This document shows, one piece after another, positions 16,977-25,843 of a stretch of DNA of 64,000 nt. The stretch's first letter is position 1; each line of letters begins with the position of its first letter. The stretch lies in contig JAGQYM010000011.1 of assembly GCA_020436085.1 (NCBI GenBank), forward strand, positions 32,665 through 96,664, written 5' to 3'. The notes beneath the pieces were generated by a model that saw nothing but the letters and a program-made list of their open reading frames with translations, searched no databases and was not told where the DNA came from. This stretch comes from Cyclobacteriaceae bacterium. GTDB lineage: Bacteria; Bacteroidota; Bacteroidia; Cytophagales; Cyclobacteriaceae. The position numbers and the translations under genes are program-made.

Positions 16977-19538
16977 ATGAAATATTTTTTGGCTTTAGTG
17001 ATTTGTTTGACCGGCCATGCTGGGTTCGCTCAACAAAGTGAAGTGAGATTCACAAGATCATTCGCTGAAGCTCCACTGAAAGAGGTGATCAAATTCATGG
17101 AAGAAACACTTGGCGAGCAGTTTTCGTATAGCAATAGCACGATTCCGTTGGACGAGCCGGTCACGATCAGTTTTTACAACAACACACTCACAGAATCCCT
17201 TGACAAGCTTACGGAGGTGATGCCTCTGAAGTACAGGATTGTGAATAAGAAAGTGGTGTTGATGTATAACACGCTGAAGCAGACCATAAGAGGAAGTGTA
17301 TTGGATGAAGCCACGCAGGTGCCCGTGATCGGAGCCACGGTAACTGTTGTAGGTATTGAGCCGCTGTTGGGAGCTGCAACTGATGTGGATGGGAGTTTTA
17401 AAATCGAAAATGTGCCATTGGGAAGGCGCAGCTTGAAAGTGACTTATGTTGGATATGACGAGCGAATAATGCCCAACATCCTTATTGGCAGCGGGAAGGA
17501 AGCCGTGGTGAACATTGAGATAACCGAATCGGTAACCCAAATGGAAGAGTTGGTGGTGGTCGATGACGGTGTTGTCTCTTTGCCAGTGAATCAAATGGCT
17601 CAGGTAAGTGCTCGCTCTTTTACTGTAGAGGAGACAAAGCGATTCCCAATAGGGTTGGGCGATCCCCTTCGGCTCGCATCTTCATTTGCGGGTGTAGTGA
17701 GCCAGAATGATCCAAATAACGAAATTGTAATTCGTGGAAACACACCAAGAGGTATCCTTTGGAAACTGGACGGTATTGAAATACCAAGTCCCAATCACTT
17801 TTCATCGGAAGGCACTTCGAGTGGGGGTATAAGCATGTTCAGCACACAGGTGATCAGTCGCTCCGATTTTTACACCGGAGCGTTCGCCCCGGAATATGGC
17901 AACGCAACCGCTGGCGTCTTTGATATTCACCTTCGCAATGGAAACAATACTAAGATTGAGAACACGGTACAGGCAGGACTGCTAGGATTGGATGTCTCCT
18001 CCGAAGGGCCAATCGGATTGGGAAAATCGTCCTACCTTTTTAACTACAGATACTCAACGCTGGCTATGCTTCAGGGCCTCGGCCTTGATATCCTGGACGA
18101 TGATGAGAAAATTACATTTCAGGATTTGTCATTTAAGTTGAACTTCCCCACACGGTCACTAGGTACGTTTTCGGTATTTGGTTTGGGGGGCAAGAGTAGC
18201 ACCTTGAATGAATTCTTTCCTGAGTCAGGAGAAGAAACGTATGATATGGGGGTAGTCGGAGTTTCGAATCAATTCTATCCGGATCGTAAGACATCAATTA
18301 AAACAACTCTGGCAGTTTCGGGAACTCAAGTGATTGACGACTTTATGAGACAGGACGATGCCCTATTTGTAGAGACGCAAAACTTCACAAAGACATTTAA
18401 GCGGGCTTTCATCAGGGTTAATCGAAAGTTTAGCGCTCATCATACACTTGAGTCGGGTTTCACTTATAGCCTATTAGATTTTAGTTTTGAAGATCACGTT
18501 CAAAATCCACAGGCACCAGCGCCTTTTGATAATTATACTCCCTTTGACGATTCTGGAAATACCGGTTCGAAGCAGGCTTATTTGTCCTGGCAATTCAGGG
18601 TGAGCAACAAACTGAGTTTGGTAAACGGGGTGCACTTTTTACACTTTAATCTTAATGGTGAATCCTCCTATGAGCCTCGCTCGAGTCTGCGATGGCAGAT
18701 CGAGGATGATAAAGCATTAACCGCGGGATTCGGTGTGCATAGCCGCATTGAGTCGCTGGAATACTATTTCGGGAATTTTATCGCTGATAATGGCGCCATA
18801 CTTCAATACAATAGGAATCTCGGTTTAACCAAGGCGAACCACTATGTAATTGGGTACGAAAAATCGTTTAATGAGAAAGCATATTTTCGAACGGAAGTAT
18901 ACTACCAGTACCTCTACAACGTCCCGGTATTTTTAGATTCGGACCGCAATGCTTTTTCTACACTTAATCTAACGGACGGCTATACACCACAGCAGTTGAT
19001 TAACGCTGGCACCGGGAAAAATTATGGCATGGAGTTCACATTGGAAAGAACTTTTGCGGATAGCTACTATTATCTAGCAAACCTTACTTTTTATGAATCT
19101 AAATACAGAGCAAGGGATGGGGCAGAGTGGGATACGAGATTCAATGGCAACACAGCTAGCAACTTTCTTGTGGGTAAGGAATTTAATGTTGGTAAGAACG
19201 CACGCAATAATATTCTAGGCGTGAGCCTTAAAATGACCTGGGCAGGAAACAAAAGGTACACACCCATTAGTGTGCAGGCTTCTCGACAACTTGACAGGGA
19301 GGTTCGTCCACTTATTGGAACATATAAGGTAAAGTACCCAGATTATACTCGAACCGACCTTCAGATCAGCTTTAGAAAAAATACAAAAAGGACGACCAGT
19401 GAATGGCGTCTTGATATTCAGAATCTTTTCGGAAAAGAAAATGTCCTCTACGATTTCTACAGCGTTGCTGGGCAACGTGTGGTGCAGGAAAAATCAGTTG
19501 GTTTTGTTCCGGTGTTGAGCTACCGTATCGAGTTCTGA
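16977..19538 (+). CDS. STN-type TonB-dependent receptor (signal transducer)
   Basis: An 853-aa outer-membrane receptor. Signal peptide residues 1-18, STN/secretin-like domain about 25-100 (the part that contacts FecR), carboxypeptidase-regulatory-like domain about 105-190, plug about 205-310 with NEIVIRGNTPRGILWKLDGIEIP, and a 22-strand-type barrel ending in Phe (SYRIEF). With the ECF sigma and FecR genes it forms a complete trans-envelope signalling unit. There is no SusD partner, so ligand uptake does not use a lid protein here. The ligand is unknown. Its last 19 bp overlap the end of the convergent amidohydrolase gene. Confidence 0.93.
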   Translation: MKYFLALVICLTGHAGFAQQSEVRFTRSFAEAPLKEVIKFMEETLGEQFSYSNSTIPLDEPVTISFYNNTLTESLDKLTEVMPLKYRIVNKKVVLMYNTLKQTIRGSVLDEATQVPVIGATVTVVGIEPLLGAATDVDGSFKIENVPLGRRSLKVTYVGYDERIMPNILIGSGKEAVVNIEITESVTQMEELVVVDDGVVSLPVNQMAQVSARSFTVEETKRFPIGLGDPLRLASSFAGVVSQNDPNNEIVIRGNTPRGILWKLDGIEIPSPNHFSSEGTSSGGISMFSTQVISRSDFYTGAFAPEYGNATAGVFDIHLRNGNNTKIENTVQAGLLGLDVSSEGPIGLGKSSYLFNYRYSTLAMLQGLGLDILDDDEKITFQDLSFKLNFPTRSLGTFSVFGLGGKSSTLNEFFPESGEETYDMGVVGVSNQFYPDRKTSIKTTLAVSGTQVIDDFMRQDDALFVETQNFTKTFKRAFIRVNRKFSAHHTLESGFTYSLLDFSFEDHVQNPQAPAPFDNYTPFDDSGNTGSKQAYLSWQFRVSNKLSLVNGVHFLHFNLNGESSYEPRSSLRWQIEDDKALTAGFGVHSRIESLEYYFGNFIADNGAILQYNRNLGLTKANHYVIGYEKSFNEKAYFRTEVYYQYLYNVPVFLDSDRNAFSTLNLTDGYTPQQLINAGTGKNYGMEFTLERTFADSYYYLANLTFYESKYRARDGAEWDTRFNGNTASNFLVGKEFNVGKNARNNILGVSLKMTWAGNKRYTPISVQASRQLDREVRPLIGTYKVKYPDYTRTDLQISFRKNTKRTTSEWRLDIQNLFGKENVLYDFYSVAGQRVVQEKSVGFVPVLSYRIEF

Positions 19539-20818
19539 TCTACCTGATGACCGCCAATCCATACTGACTCGATACCCCTGGCATTCTTAACGTCTTCCAG
19601 CGGATTTTGATTTAGAATCAGGAAGTCAGCCTTGTTCCCAGCTTTGAGAGTTCCCAGTTCAGAATGACCGATTGCCTCTGCGGCTGTTTTTGTCGAGGCT
19701 TTAAGAATGTCATTAGCAGATAAACCTGCGTCAGCCATCTGTTCCAATTCCAGATGCTCAAAATAACCCTGAAATCTTGCGGGTGGTCCCGTGTCAGTTC
19801 CCATGGCGATCAACACGCCCTGATCTGCGAGCGTTTTAAGATTGAGTTTTGCAATACGCAGTGCTTCCTTATATGCCTGGGCAGATTTGCTTTCCTTTAT
19901 GCGTTGCTGTCTGTCAGCTTGTTTCAGTTGGCTGAGAACGGTTGTATCAGCCTCCTTTAAGAAAAAAGGATCATCGAAAAATGTCGGAGTCGATTCGTAT
20001 ACAAAAGTTGATACCTCGCGCATCAGCGTAGGGCAGTAGTAAACTTTGTTCACGATCATCAACTGAACAAATTCATCATCAACTTCTTTATCGCGCACAC
20101 TGTGAGCGATCATGCGTACTCCAAGTTTTACCAACGCCTTCGCATCTTCGAGATAGAAGATGTGAGCGGCAACAGGAAGATTGTGTTTCTTAGCTTGGTC
20201 AATGACTGCTGCGTATACCTCCGGGCTCATTTTTTCGGTTGTGCCGAGGTTGTCATCCACTCTTATCTTAATTACGTCTACATTGTTTGCTGCATTCTTA
20301 TCCACCGCCAGGCGAGCTTCTTCAGGGGTATTTCCCATCACCACATCTCCAGCCAAATACAGCCGACTTCTGTCTAATGCTACCGTGTCCTGTTTGTCCC
20401 GAATTGAAACGGAAGGCAGTTCATCACCACCAAGACTAAAGACCGTGGTAATTCCATAAACAGCAGACAGGCGTAAATCACGAATCACGTTTTCGGCAGA
20501 ATACTCCGCAGCAAGCCCGTTGGTTCCTCCAATGTGCCCGTGAGCGTTGATAAGGCCAGGCATTACAAATTTGCCTGAGGCATCGACCACAGCTGCACCA
20601 TCAGGAATCTCTAATGAGTTGGAATCACCAATGGATTGGATCGTGCCATCCTGAATTACAATTGTGGTATTGGACGTGGCAGGCGCCCCGGTCCCGTCAA
20701 TTAATGTGGCACCCTTGATTACCAAAACATCATTTTTTTCTTGCGTTGGTGATGCACATTGAAGACAGGCGAGTGCAAGTGCCAACATGGAAATCGTAAA
20801 CTTCATTTTATTGAACAT
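19520..20818 (-). CDS. Amidohydrolase-superfamily lipoprotein
   Basis: A 432-aa metal-dependent hydrolase with lipobox (CLQC, Cys about residue 22). The imidazolonepropionase-like layout is clear: VIKGATLIDGTG beta-sandwich start, NAHGH metal motif, VIKIRV with a Lys in the bridging-carbamate position, AAHIF and IAHS metal-binding His, and GTDTG with the catalytic Asp. Family members hydrolyse cyclic amides or dipeptide-like C-N bonds. Substrate is not predictable. The start could be either the ATG at 20818 or the one at 20806. The 3' end overlaps the TonB receptor gene tail to tail by 19 bp. Confidence 0.9.
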   Translation of the reverse strand: MFNKMKFTISMLALALACLQCASPTQEKNDVLVIKGATLIDGTGAPATSNTTIVIQDGTIQSIGDSNSLEIPDGAAVVDASGKFVMPGLINAHGHIGGTNGLAAEYSAENVIRDLRLSAVYGITTVFSLGGDELPSVSIRDKQDTVALDRSRLYLAGDVVMGNTPEEARLAVDKNAANNVDVIKIRVDDNLGTTEKMSPEVYAAVIDQAKKHNLPVAAHIFYLEDAKALVKLGVRMIAHSVRDKEVDDEFVQLMIVNKVYYCPTLMREVSTFVYESTPTFFDDPFFLKEADTTVLSQLKQADRQQRIKESKSAQAYKEALRIAKLNLKTLADQGVLIAMGTDTGPPARFQGYFEHLELEQMADAGLSANDILKASTKTAAEAIGHSELGTLKAGNKADFLILNQNPLEDVKNARGIESVWIGGHQVDQNSIR

Positions 20819-20878
20819 AATTACTTGTCGGGTGAATTTAGGGGTTTTTGACGTGGCGTGCGCCCCATCCGCAGGCTA

Positions 20879-20909
20879 TTGTGACTTAAGGTCAAATCGT
20901 TTATATTTA
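20879..20909 (+). promoter_or_regulatory. Bacteroidota-type promoter of the CBS gene
   Basis: A -33 TTG (20879-20881) and a -7 TATATTTA (20902-20909, one mismatch to TAnnTTTG) are separated by 20 nt. This would give a leader of about 38 nt before the ATG at 20953. Confidence 0.4.
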
Positions 20910-20952
20910 ATGAACTGCAACCTTTCTAATCTGTAACCAATCCACCCTTACT

Positions 20953-21420
20953 ATGAATTTCAAGCCTAATTTCAAGACCAAGGAGGATATCAAAGCCGAG
21001 CAACCAAAGTACGAGCCCGTGACCAACTACATGGTCAACGTGGCCGATTTGGTCACGTTCAAACCCGCCCAAACCATTCAGGAGGCCATTGACATCATCA
21101 TTGAAAAGAGGATTTCTGGCGCGCCTGTTTTAGACGACAATGGCAAACTGGTAGGAATGTTATCGGAAAAGGATTGCTTACGGATAATAGTCGATCAGGC
21201 CTATCACAATCTTCCAATCGAGTCCAAGAAAGTTTCTGACTATATGACCGCTGAGGTGAAAACCGTTTCACCCGAGCACGATGTTGTCTCCGCTGCTAAT
21301 TTGTTTTTGCACACACCCATTCGCAGGATGCCAGTTGTAGAGAACGGTGTGCTTAAAGGCCAGATCAGTAGGAGAGATATTCTAAGGGCGGCCAAGAACT
21401 TCAAAGTCACCACCTGGTAA
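20953..21420 (+). CDS. CBS-pair protein
   Basis: A 155-aa cytoplasmic protein made of two CBS domains (about residues 27-85 and 92-150): TIQEAIDIIIEKRISGAPVLDDNGKLVGMLSEKDCLR, then VSDYMTAEVKTVSPEHDVVSAANLFLHTPIRRMPVV. Such Bateman modules bind adenine nucleotides. There is no attached enzyme domain, so it may be a stand-alone sensor. A candidate promoter (TTG, 20-nt spacer, TATATTTA) lies upstream. The following MsrA gene starts 91 bp on. Confidence 0.9.
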   Translation: MNFKPNFKTKEDIKAEQPKYEPVTNYMVNVADLVTFKPAQTIQEAIDIIIEKRISGAPVLDDNGKLVGMLSEKDCLRIIVDQAYHNLPIESKKVSDYMTAEVKTVSPEHDVVSAANLFLHTPIRRMPVVENGVLKGQISRRDILRAAKNFKVTTW

Positions 21421-21511
21421 TCCCATTTTTGTCGCCTTCACAACGTTTACACGATTGGATGTGAACCACTTCGTGTTAAGGTTCGTTATTGCACCAGTTA
21501 AGAGAAATTTT

Positions 21512-22174
21512 ATGAAGCATATTGGCTACATAGTACTTGTTGCCGTAGCTCTGTTAATGAGCTGCGCAGGCGCAAAAAAAGAGAATGGAAGTGCTGACGA
21601 ACAAAAGACCGATGTATATAAAGTCAAGCTGGAAGCTCCGGAAGGTAGGGCAATAGCAGCGTTTGCCGAAGGATGTTTTTGGTGCTCAGAACATATTTTC
21701 GAAGCGGTGGTAGGAGTAGACTCAGCAGTCTCCGGCTATGCAGGTGGAATGACCACCGACCCCACTTACGAGCGCGTGAATACGGAAACCACAGGGCACG
21801 CGGAAACCGTCCTGGTGTATTATGATCCCAGTGTCATCGACTACGCGGAGCTTACGAAAGTTTTTTTTACTTCGCATGACCCCACCACACCCGATCAGCA
21901 AGGGCCCGATCGAGGTAATTCATATCGCTCTATTTTGTTCTATACCACACCTCAGGAACTGGATGTTGCCGTAAAGGCAAAAGAAGAGTTTAACAACTCG
22001 GGCATGTACAGTAATCCGATTGTCACTGAGATCAAACCTTTGGATGCTTTCTATCGGGCTGAGCAATACCATCAGGATTACATCGAACACAATCCATACA
22101 GTCCTTATGTTCTCGGGGTTTCTTTACCCAGGTTTGAAAAATTCAAGCGGGCTTATAAAGGTCAGCTGAAGTAG
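21512..22174 (+). CDS. msrA: Peptide-methionine (S)-S-oxide reductase, lipoprotein form
   Basis: A 220-aa MsrA. The ATG at 21512 gives a proper lipoprotein signal (lipobox LMSC, Cys18), while an in-frame start at 21455 would bury it. The catalytic motif FAEGCFWCSE has the nucleophile Cys55. GYAGG, HAETV and EQYHQDYIEHNP complete the family signature. It repairs oxidised Met residues, here probably in periplasmic or outer-membrane proteins because of the lipid anchor. Thioredoxin-type reducing partners are not nearby. Confidence 0.93.
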   Translation: MKHIGYIVLVAVALLMSCAGAKKENGSADEQKTDVYKVKLEAPEGRAIAAFAEGCFWCSEHIFEAVVGVDSAVSGYAGGMTTDPTYERVNTETTGHAETVLVYYDPSVIDYAELTKVFFTSHDPTTPDQQGPDRGNSYRSILFYTTPQELDVAVKAKEEFNNSGMYSNPIVTEIKPLDAFYRAEQYHQDYIEHNPYSPYVLGVSLPRFEKFKRAYKGQLK

Positions 22175-22414
22175 ACTGAGAAAATCCATAATTTACTTTT
22201 TGGAAATAGGAGAGGGATATCCTGTATTACCTTACATGTTCTTTCCTATTTATGAAGACCTTGTTATTGATTGGCGGAGAAAACGTTTAAAAAAACCAAA
22301 AAACTTACATCGTTCACTCAGATTCTTGTTTATGCTTTAAAAAATAATATTCGATAAATGTTGGACATTGGCTGAAATTGTAATGTAAATTAGTCACTGT
22401 ACCTTTTTTTTGAC

Positions 22415-23911
22415 ATGACTGCAAATCGGAAAGTCACACGGACTAAGGACAATCCTAATCAGTCAAAGCTTTTTAAGATTGTATTTGAATCGGCACCTAA
22501 TGCGATGCTCCTGGTGAATGAGCATGGAGAAATCGAGATCGTTAATACACAAGCGGAACAGCTTTTTGGTTACACTCGTGCGGAGTTGGTTGGCAAGAGC
22601 GTGGAGATGCTACTTCCACAAAGATATGGTAAAGGACATCCTGACTTTAGAAATAAGTTTTTGAGCGAACCTACGACCCGAGCCATGGGAGCAGGCCGTG
22701 AGTTGTACGCGAGGAAGAAGAACAACAGCGAGTTTCCGGTCGAGATAGGACTGAACCCTGTGGATACACCTAATGGTATAATGGTGTTGGCAGCGATCAT
22801 TGATATCAGCGAACGGAAGAGAGCAGCGGAAAGATTTAGATTGGTGGTGGAGTCAGCTCCCAATGCCATGGTGCTGGTTAATAAAGAAGGAATCGTAACT
22901 CTTGTGAACAGTATGACGGAGAAGTTGTTTGGATACACGAGAGACGAGATCGTAGGAATGAATGTTGAACAACTACTTCCTGCGAGGTATAGGCTAGATC
23001 ACGCCCAGTTTCGCAATTCATTCTTTGGGAAACCTCAGAACAGGGAAATGGGAGCCGGCCGCGATCTTTTTGCCCGCAGAAAAGATGGAAGTGAATTCCC
23101 AGTTGAAATTGGCTTGAATCCTATCGAAGCACTCGAGGGGAGTTTGGTCTTAGCCTCTATAATCGACATCACAGAGAGAAAGCTCCTTGAGGCCAATCGA
23201 TTGAAAAGTGATTTTCTTGCGAACATGTCCCATGAGTTGAGAACGCCTTTGAATGCGATTCTTGGGTTCTCTGAGCTTTTGGCAGACAGGAGAGTAGGCC
23301 CGTTAAATGAAAGGCAGTTGGAATATCTCAACGACATTCATTCTGGAGGCACTCATCTCCTTCAATTGATTAATAACATTCTGGACCTCTCAAAGATTGA
23401 GGCTGGGAAAACAGAGCTTAGTACCGAGAAATTTGATTTGGCTGAAGTGGTCGAAGGGGTGATGAGTGTTCTTCAGCCGCTTGCTTCAAAAGGCGCGTTG
23501 AAACTCACTCAGCAAATCAATGGGGAGCTTCCGTTTGCCAGGTTGGACAAGAGCAAGTTCCGTCAGATACTTTTCAACCTGATGTCTAATGCGATAAAAT
23601 TTAATCAGGTCGGTGGCTACGTGAAGGTGGATCTTAAGATGATAAATGAGGATCAATTTTGCCTTACGGTGGAAGACTCCGGAAAGGGTATCGCGAAAGT
23701 AGATATCAAAAAACTTTTCATCCCTTTTGTACAACTAGATTCAGGAACCAATCGCGAGCATGAAGGTTCGGGTCTGGGCCTTGCGCTTACCAAGAATTTA
23801 GTCGAACTGCATCACGGTTCTATTGAAGTAAAAAGTGAGCTAGGGAAAGGTAGTGTTTTTACTGTCGTGATGCCGTTGCGTATTGAAAGTGAGCATTTAG
23901 ACCAGGACTGA
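22415..23911 (+). CDS. Sensor histidine kinase with two duplicated PAS domains
   Basis: A 498-aa soluble kinase without membrane segments. Two PAS domains (about residues 18-135 and 141-258) are clearly copies of each other: each has ESAPNAM, LFGYTR, LLP-RY, the GAGR motif and SEFPVEIGLNP. HisKA follows with His273 in NMSHELRTPLN, then the HATPase with N, G1 (DSGKGI) and G2 (EGSGLGLALT) boxes. It probably senses a cytoplasmic signal. It begins a three-gene unit with two receiver-containing proteins; the stop is 4 bp before the next ATG. No promoter could be fixed in the 240-bp AT-rich gap upstream. Confidence 0.93.
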   Translation: MTANRKVTRTKDNPNQSKLFKIVFESAPNAMLLVNEHGEIEIVNTQAEQLFGYTRAELVGKSVEMLLPQRYGKGHPDFRNKFLSEPTTRAMGAGRELYARKKNNSEFPVEIGLNPVDTPNGIMVLAAIIDISERKRAAERFRLVVESAPNAMVLVNKEGIVTLVNSMTEKLFGYTRDEIVGMNVEQLLPARYRLDHAQFRNSFFGKPQNREMGAGRDLFARRKDGSEFPVEIGLNPIEALEGSLVLASIIDITERKLLEANRLKSDFLANMSHELRTPLNAILGFSELLADRRVGPLNERQLEYLNDIHSGGTHLLQLINNILDLSKIEAGKTELSTEKFDLAEVVEGVMSVLQPLASKGALKLTQQINGELPFARLDKSKFRQILFNLMSNAIKFNQVGGYVKVDLKMINEDQFCLTVEDSGKGIAKVDIKKLFIPFVQLDSGTNREHEGSGLGLALTKNLVELHHGSIEVKSELGKGSVFTVVMPLRIESEHLDQD

Positions 23912-23915
23912 GTTG

Positions 23916-24284
23916 ATGGCCGATAAGATTATGGTAGTTGATGATAACCCTGCGAATCTTAAGTTGGCAAGTGACATCCTTGATTTGGAAGGATTCGATG
24001 TGTGCCGATGCCAGGATGCGGAGTCTGCGATTATCGCTCTGGGTGAATTTTATCCTCGATTGATTCTAATGGATGTGGCACTACCCGGTATGGATGGGAT
24101 TCAGCTAACACGGAAACTAAAAGCTGATCCAAAAACAAGCAAGATTACCATTGTTGCCCTTACAGCCTTCGCTATGAAGGATGATAAAGATCGACTGCTA
24201 TCAGAAGGATTTGATGGGTATATCACAAAGCCCATTGAAATGAAATCATTTTTAAAGCAGGTACAATTTTATCTGAAGTTATGA
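23916..24284 (+). CDS. Single-domain response regulator (DivK/CheY-like)
   Basis: A 122-aa stand-alone receiver: acidic pocket Asp9-Asp10, phosphoacceptor Asp53 in LILMDV, switch Thr in VALTAF, and Lys in YITKP. There is no output domain, so it should pass phosphate on or bind a target. The ATG at 23916 is preferred over TTG at 23913. Its stop overlaps the next start (ATGA), so it is coupled to the hybrid kinase at 24281. Confidence 0.93.
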   Translation: MADKIMVVDDNPANLKLASDILDLEGFDVCRCQDAESAIIALGEFYPRLILMDVALPGMDGIQLTRKLKADPKTSKITIVALTAFAMKDDKDRLLSEGFDGYITKPIEMKSFLKQVQFYLKL

Positions 24285-25843
24285 GTGCCCGTACACTATT
24301 GTTGGCGGATGACCATCCAGCATCTTTGAAGTTGTTGAAGGGGATTTTTGTATCTGAAGGATTCAATGTTCTTACAGCTAGTGATGGGCAGGAGGCCTAT
24401 CACCAATTACTAAACAATGAGGTTGATCTAGTCATCACTGATGTATTGATGCCCAACGTGGATGGGTATTATTTGTGCTACAAAATACGAACTCATCAGA
24501 AACTGAGAGCGACACCCATCATCATCTATACCGCTACGTTCACATCTCAAACTGAGGAGCGGATGGCCAGGGATATCGGTGCAGATTTGTTCATCAGGAA
24601 GCCTGCCCCGTTGAACGTTTTGATTAGCTCTGTAAAAGAAGTTCTTGAAAAACCTGTTCAGGTGTCGAAAGCCGTCACGGTTCCAAGTGCTAACATTGAA
24701 GTTATTCACCAGTATAGCTCAAACCTGGTGAATAAACTTGAGCAAAGAAACATTGAGTTGGAGGATGCGTTGAGTTCATTACAAAGGACGGTGTCTCGTT
24801 TCGCGCAGGCGCAGCAGATCGGTCATCTGGGGCATTGGGACTATGACTTCAAAACAAAAAGGTCTATCTGGTCTGAGGAGATGTATGCAATCTTTGGACT
24901 AAATGAAAAAACGACAACGCCCTCGCTTGAGCTATTGATCAGGAGTATTTATAGGGAAGATAGAAAGATGATGAGGGATGTGATTAGTAAGTCTTTAGTA
25001 AGCTTCAAGCCATTTTCTGAAAAACACCGGATAAAGCAAAAAGATGGAACGTTAAAGACTATTCTTTCTGTGGGGCAGTTTGAATTTGGTGAATCATTAA
25101 AGCCATTGAGACTTTATGGAATCTCGTTGGACATTACGGACCTTACGGATAAGGAAAAGAAACTTCAACTCGCCAACAAGGAGCTGGAGACATTTATCTA
25201 TAAGGCTTACCACGATCTGAGGAGTCCAATTGTTACTGTGCAGGGTCTTGTGAATGTAGCACAGCTTGATGTGAAGGACCAGGTAGCACTTCATTACTTC
25301 AAGTCGATTGGCGCCATAGCTGAGAGACAAAATTCAATGCTGCTCAAGCTCATGAAAGTGATGAATATCCGAAGTCAGGAACCCAACATTACCCAATTTT
25401 ATTTGAAAGAGGTGTTCGAAGATGTTCTGAAAGCGCTAATGGTCATAGAAAATATTGATCAGGTCAAAATAGATGTTAAAGATAGCGTCACCTCTAGTAT
25501 CAAGTCAGATAAGGACATAGTGTTTGACATTGTCTACAATCTGATGGAAAATTCGGTTGTGTATGGTGACTCCGGGAAGAGAAAGCCTCAGGTTGTGCTC
25601 TCGGGAGAGAAAGACTCAGACAATCGCGTCACTATCGAGGTAAAGGACAACGGAACAGGAATTACTGACGAGGTTCGTGGCCATGTTTACGATATGTTCT
25701 TTAAAGGGACTCCCGCATCAAAAGGCACAGGCCTTGGACTGTATCTGGTTCGAAATGCGGTTGAAAGTCTTGGCGCCTCAATAACCTTTGCAACACATGA
25801 AGGGGAGGGAACGACTTTCACCGTCACCCTTCCCGTAGGTTGA
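24281..25843 (+). CDS. Receiver-PAS-histidine kinase
   Basis: A 520-aa protein with receiver first: residues 1-125 with Asp54 in LVITDVLMP. A short coiled linker (about 145-185) leads to a PAS_3-type domain (about 185-295, with IGHLGHWDYDF and YREDR), then a HisKA-like domain with His311 in KAYHDLRSP and an HATPase domain (ENSVVYGDSG, DNGTGI, GTGLGLYL). The receiver at the N-terminus suggests that phosphorylation by the kinase at 22415 controls this kinase. It is translated in the ATGA-coupled unit. The stop codon directly abuts the stop of the convergent M20 gene with no base between. Confidence 0.9.
   Translation: MSARTLLLADDHPASLKLLKGIFVSEGFNVLTASDGQEAYHQLLNNEVDLVITDVLMPNVDGYYLCYKIRTHQKLRATPIIIYTATFTSQTEERMARDIGADLFIRKPAPLNVLISSVKEVLEKPVQVSKAVTVPSANIEVIHQYSSNLVNKLEQRNIELEDALSSLQRTVSRFAQAQQIGHLGHWDYDFKTKRSIWSEEMYAIFGLNEKTTTPSLELLIRSIYREDRKMMRDVISKSLVSFKPFSEKHRIKQKDGTLKTILSVGQFEFGESLKPLRLYGISLDITDLTDKEKKLQLANKELETFIYKAYHDLRSPIVTVQGLVNVAQLDVKDQVALHYFKSIGAIAERQNSMLLKLMKVMNIRSQEPNITQFYLKEVFEDVLKALMVIENIDQVKIDVKDSVTSSIKSDKDIVFDIVYNLMENSVVYGDSGKRKPQVVLSGEKDSDNRVTIEVKDNGTGITDEVRGHVYDMFFKGTPASKGTGLGLYLVRNAVESLGASITFATHEGEGTTFTVTLPVG

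Noticed and set aside
16078-17805. Several minus-strand open frames within the FecR and TonB receptor genes
   Set aside because: Long plus-strand genes with full family motifs occupy the region; the antisense frames have no motif and no start context.
22175-22414. Regulatory element in the AT-rich gap before the PAS kinase
   Set aside because: TTACTTTTTGG near 22193 resembles other promoter-like words but lies about 220 bp from the start, and no paired -33/-7 set is convincing.
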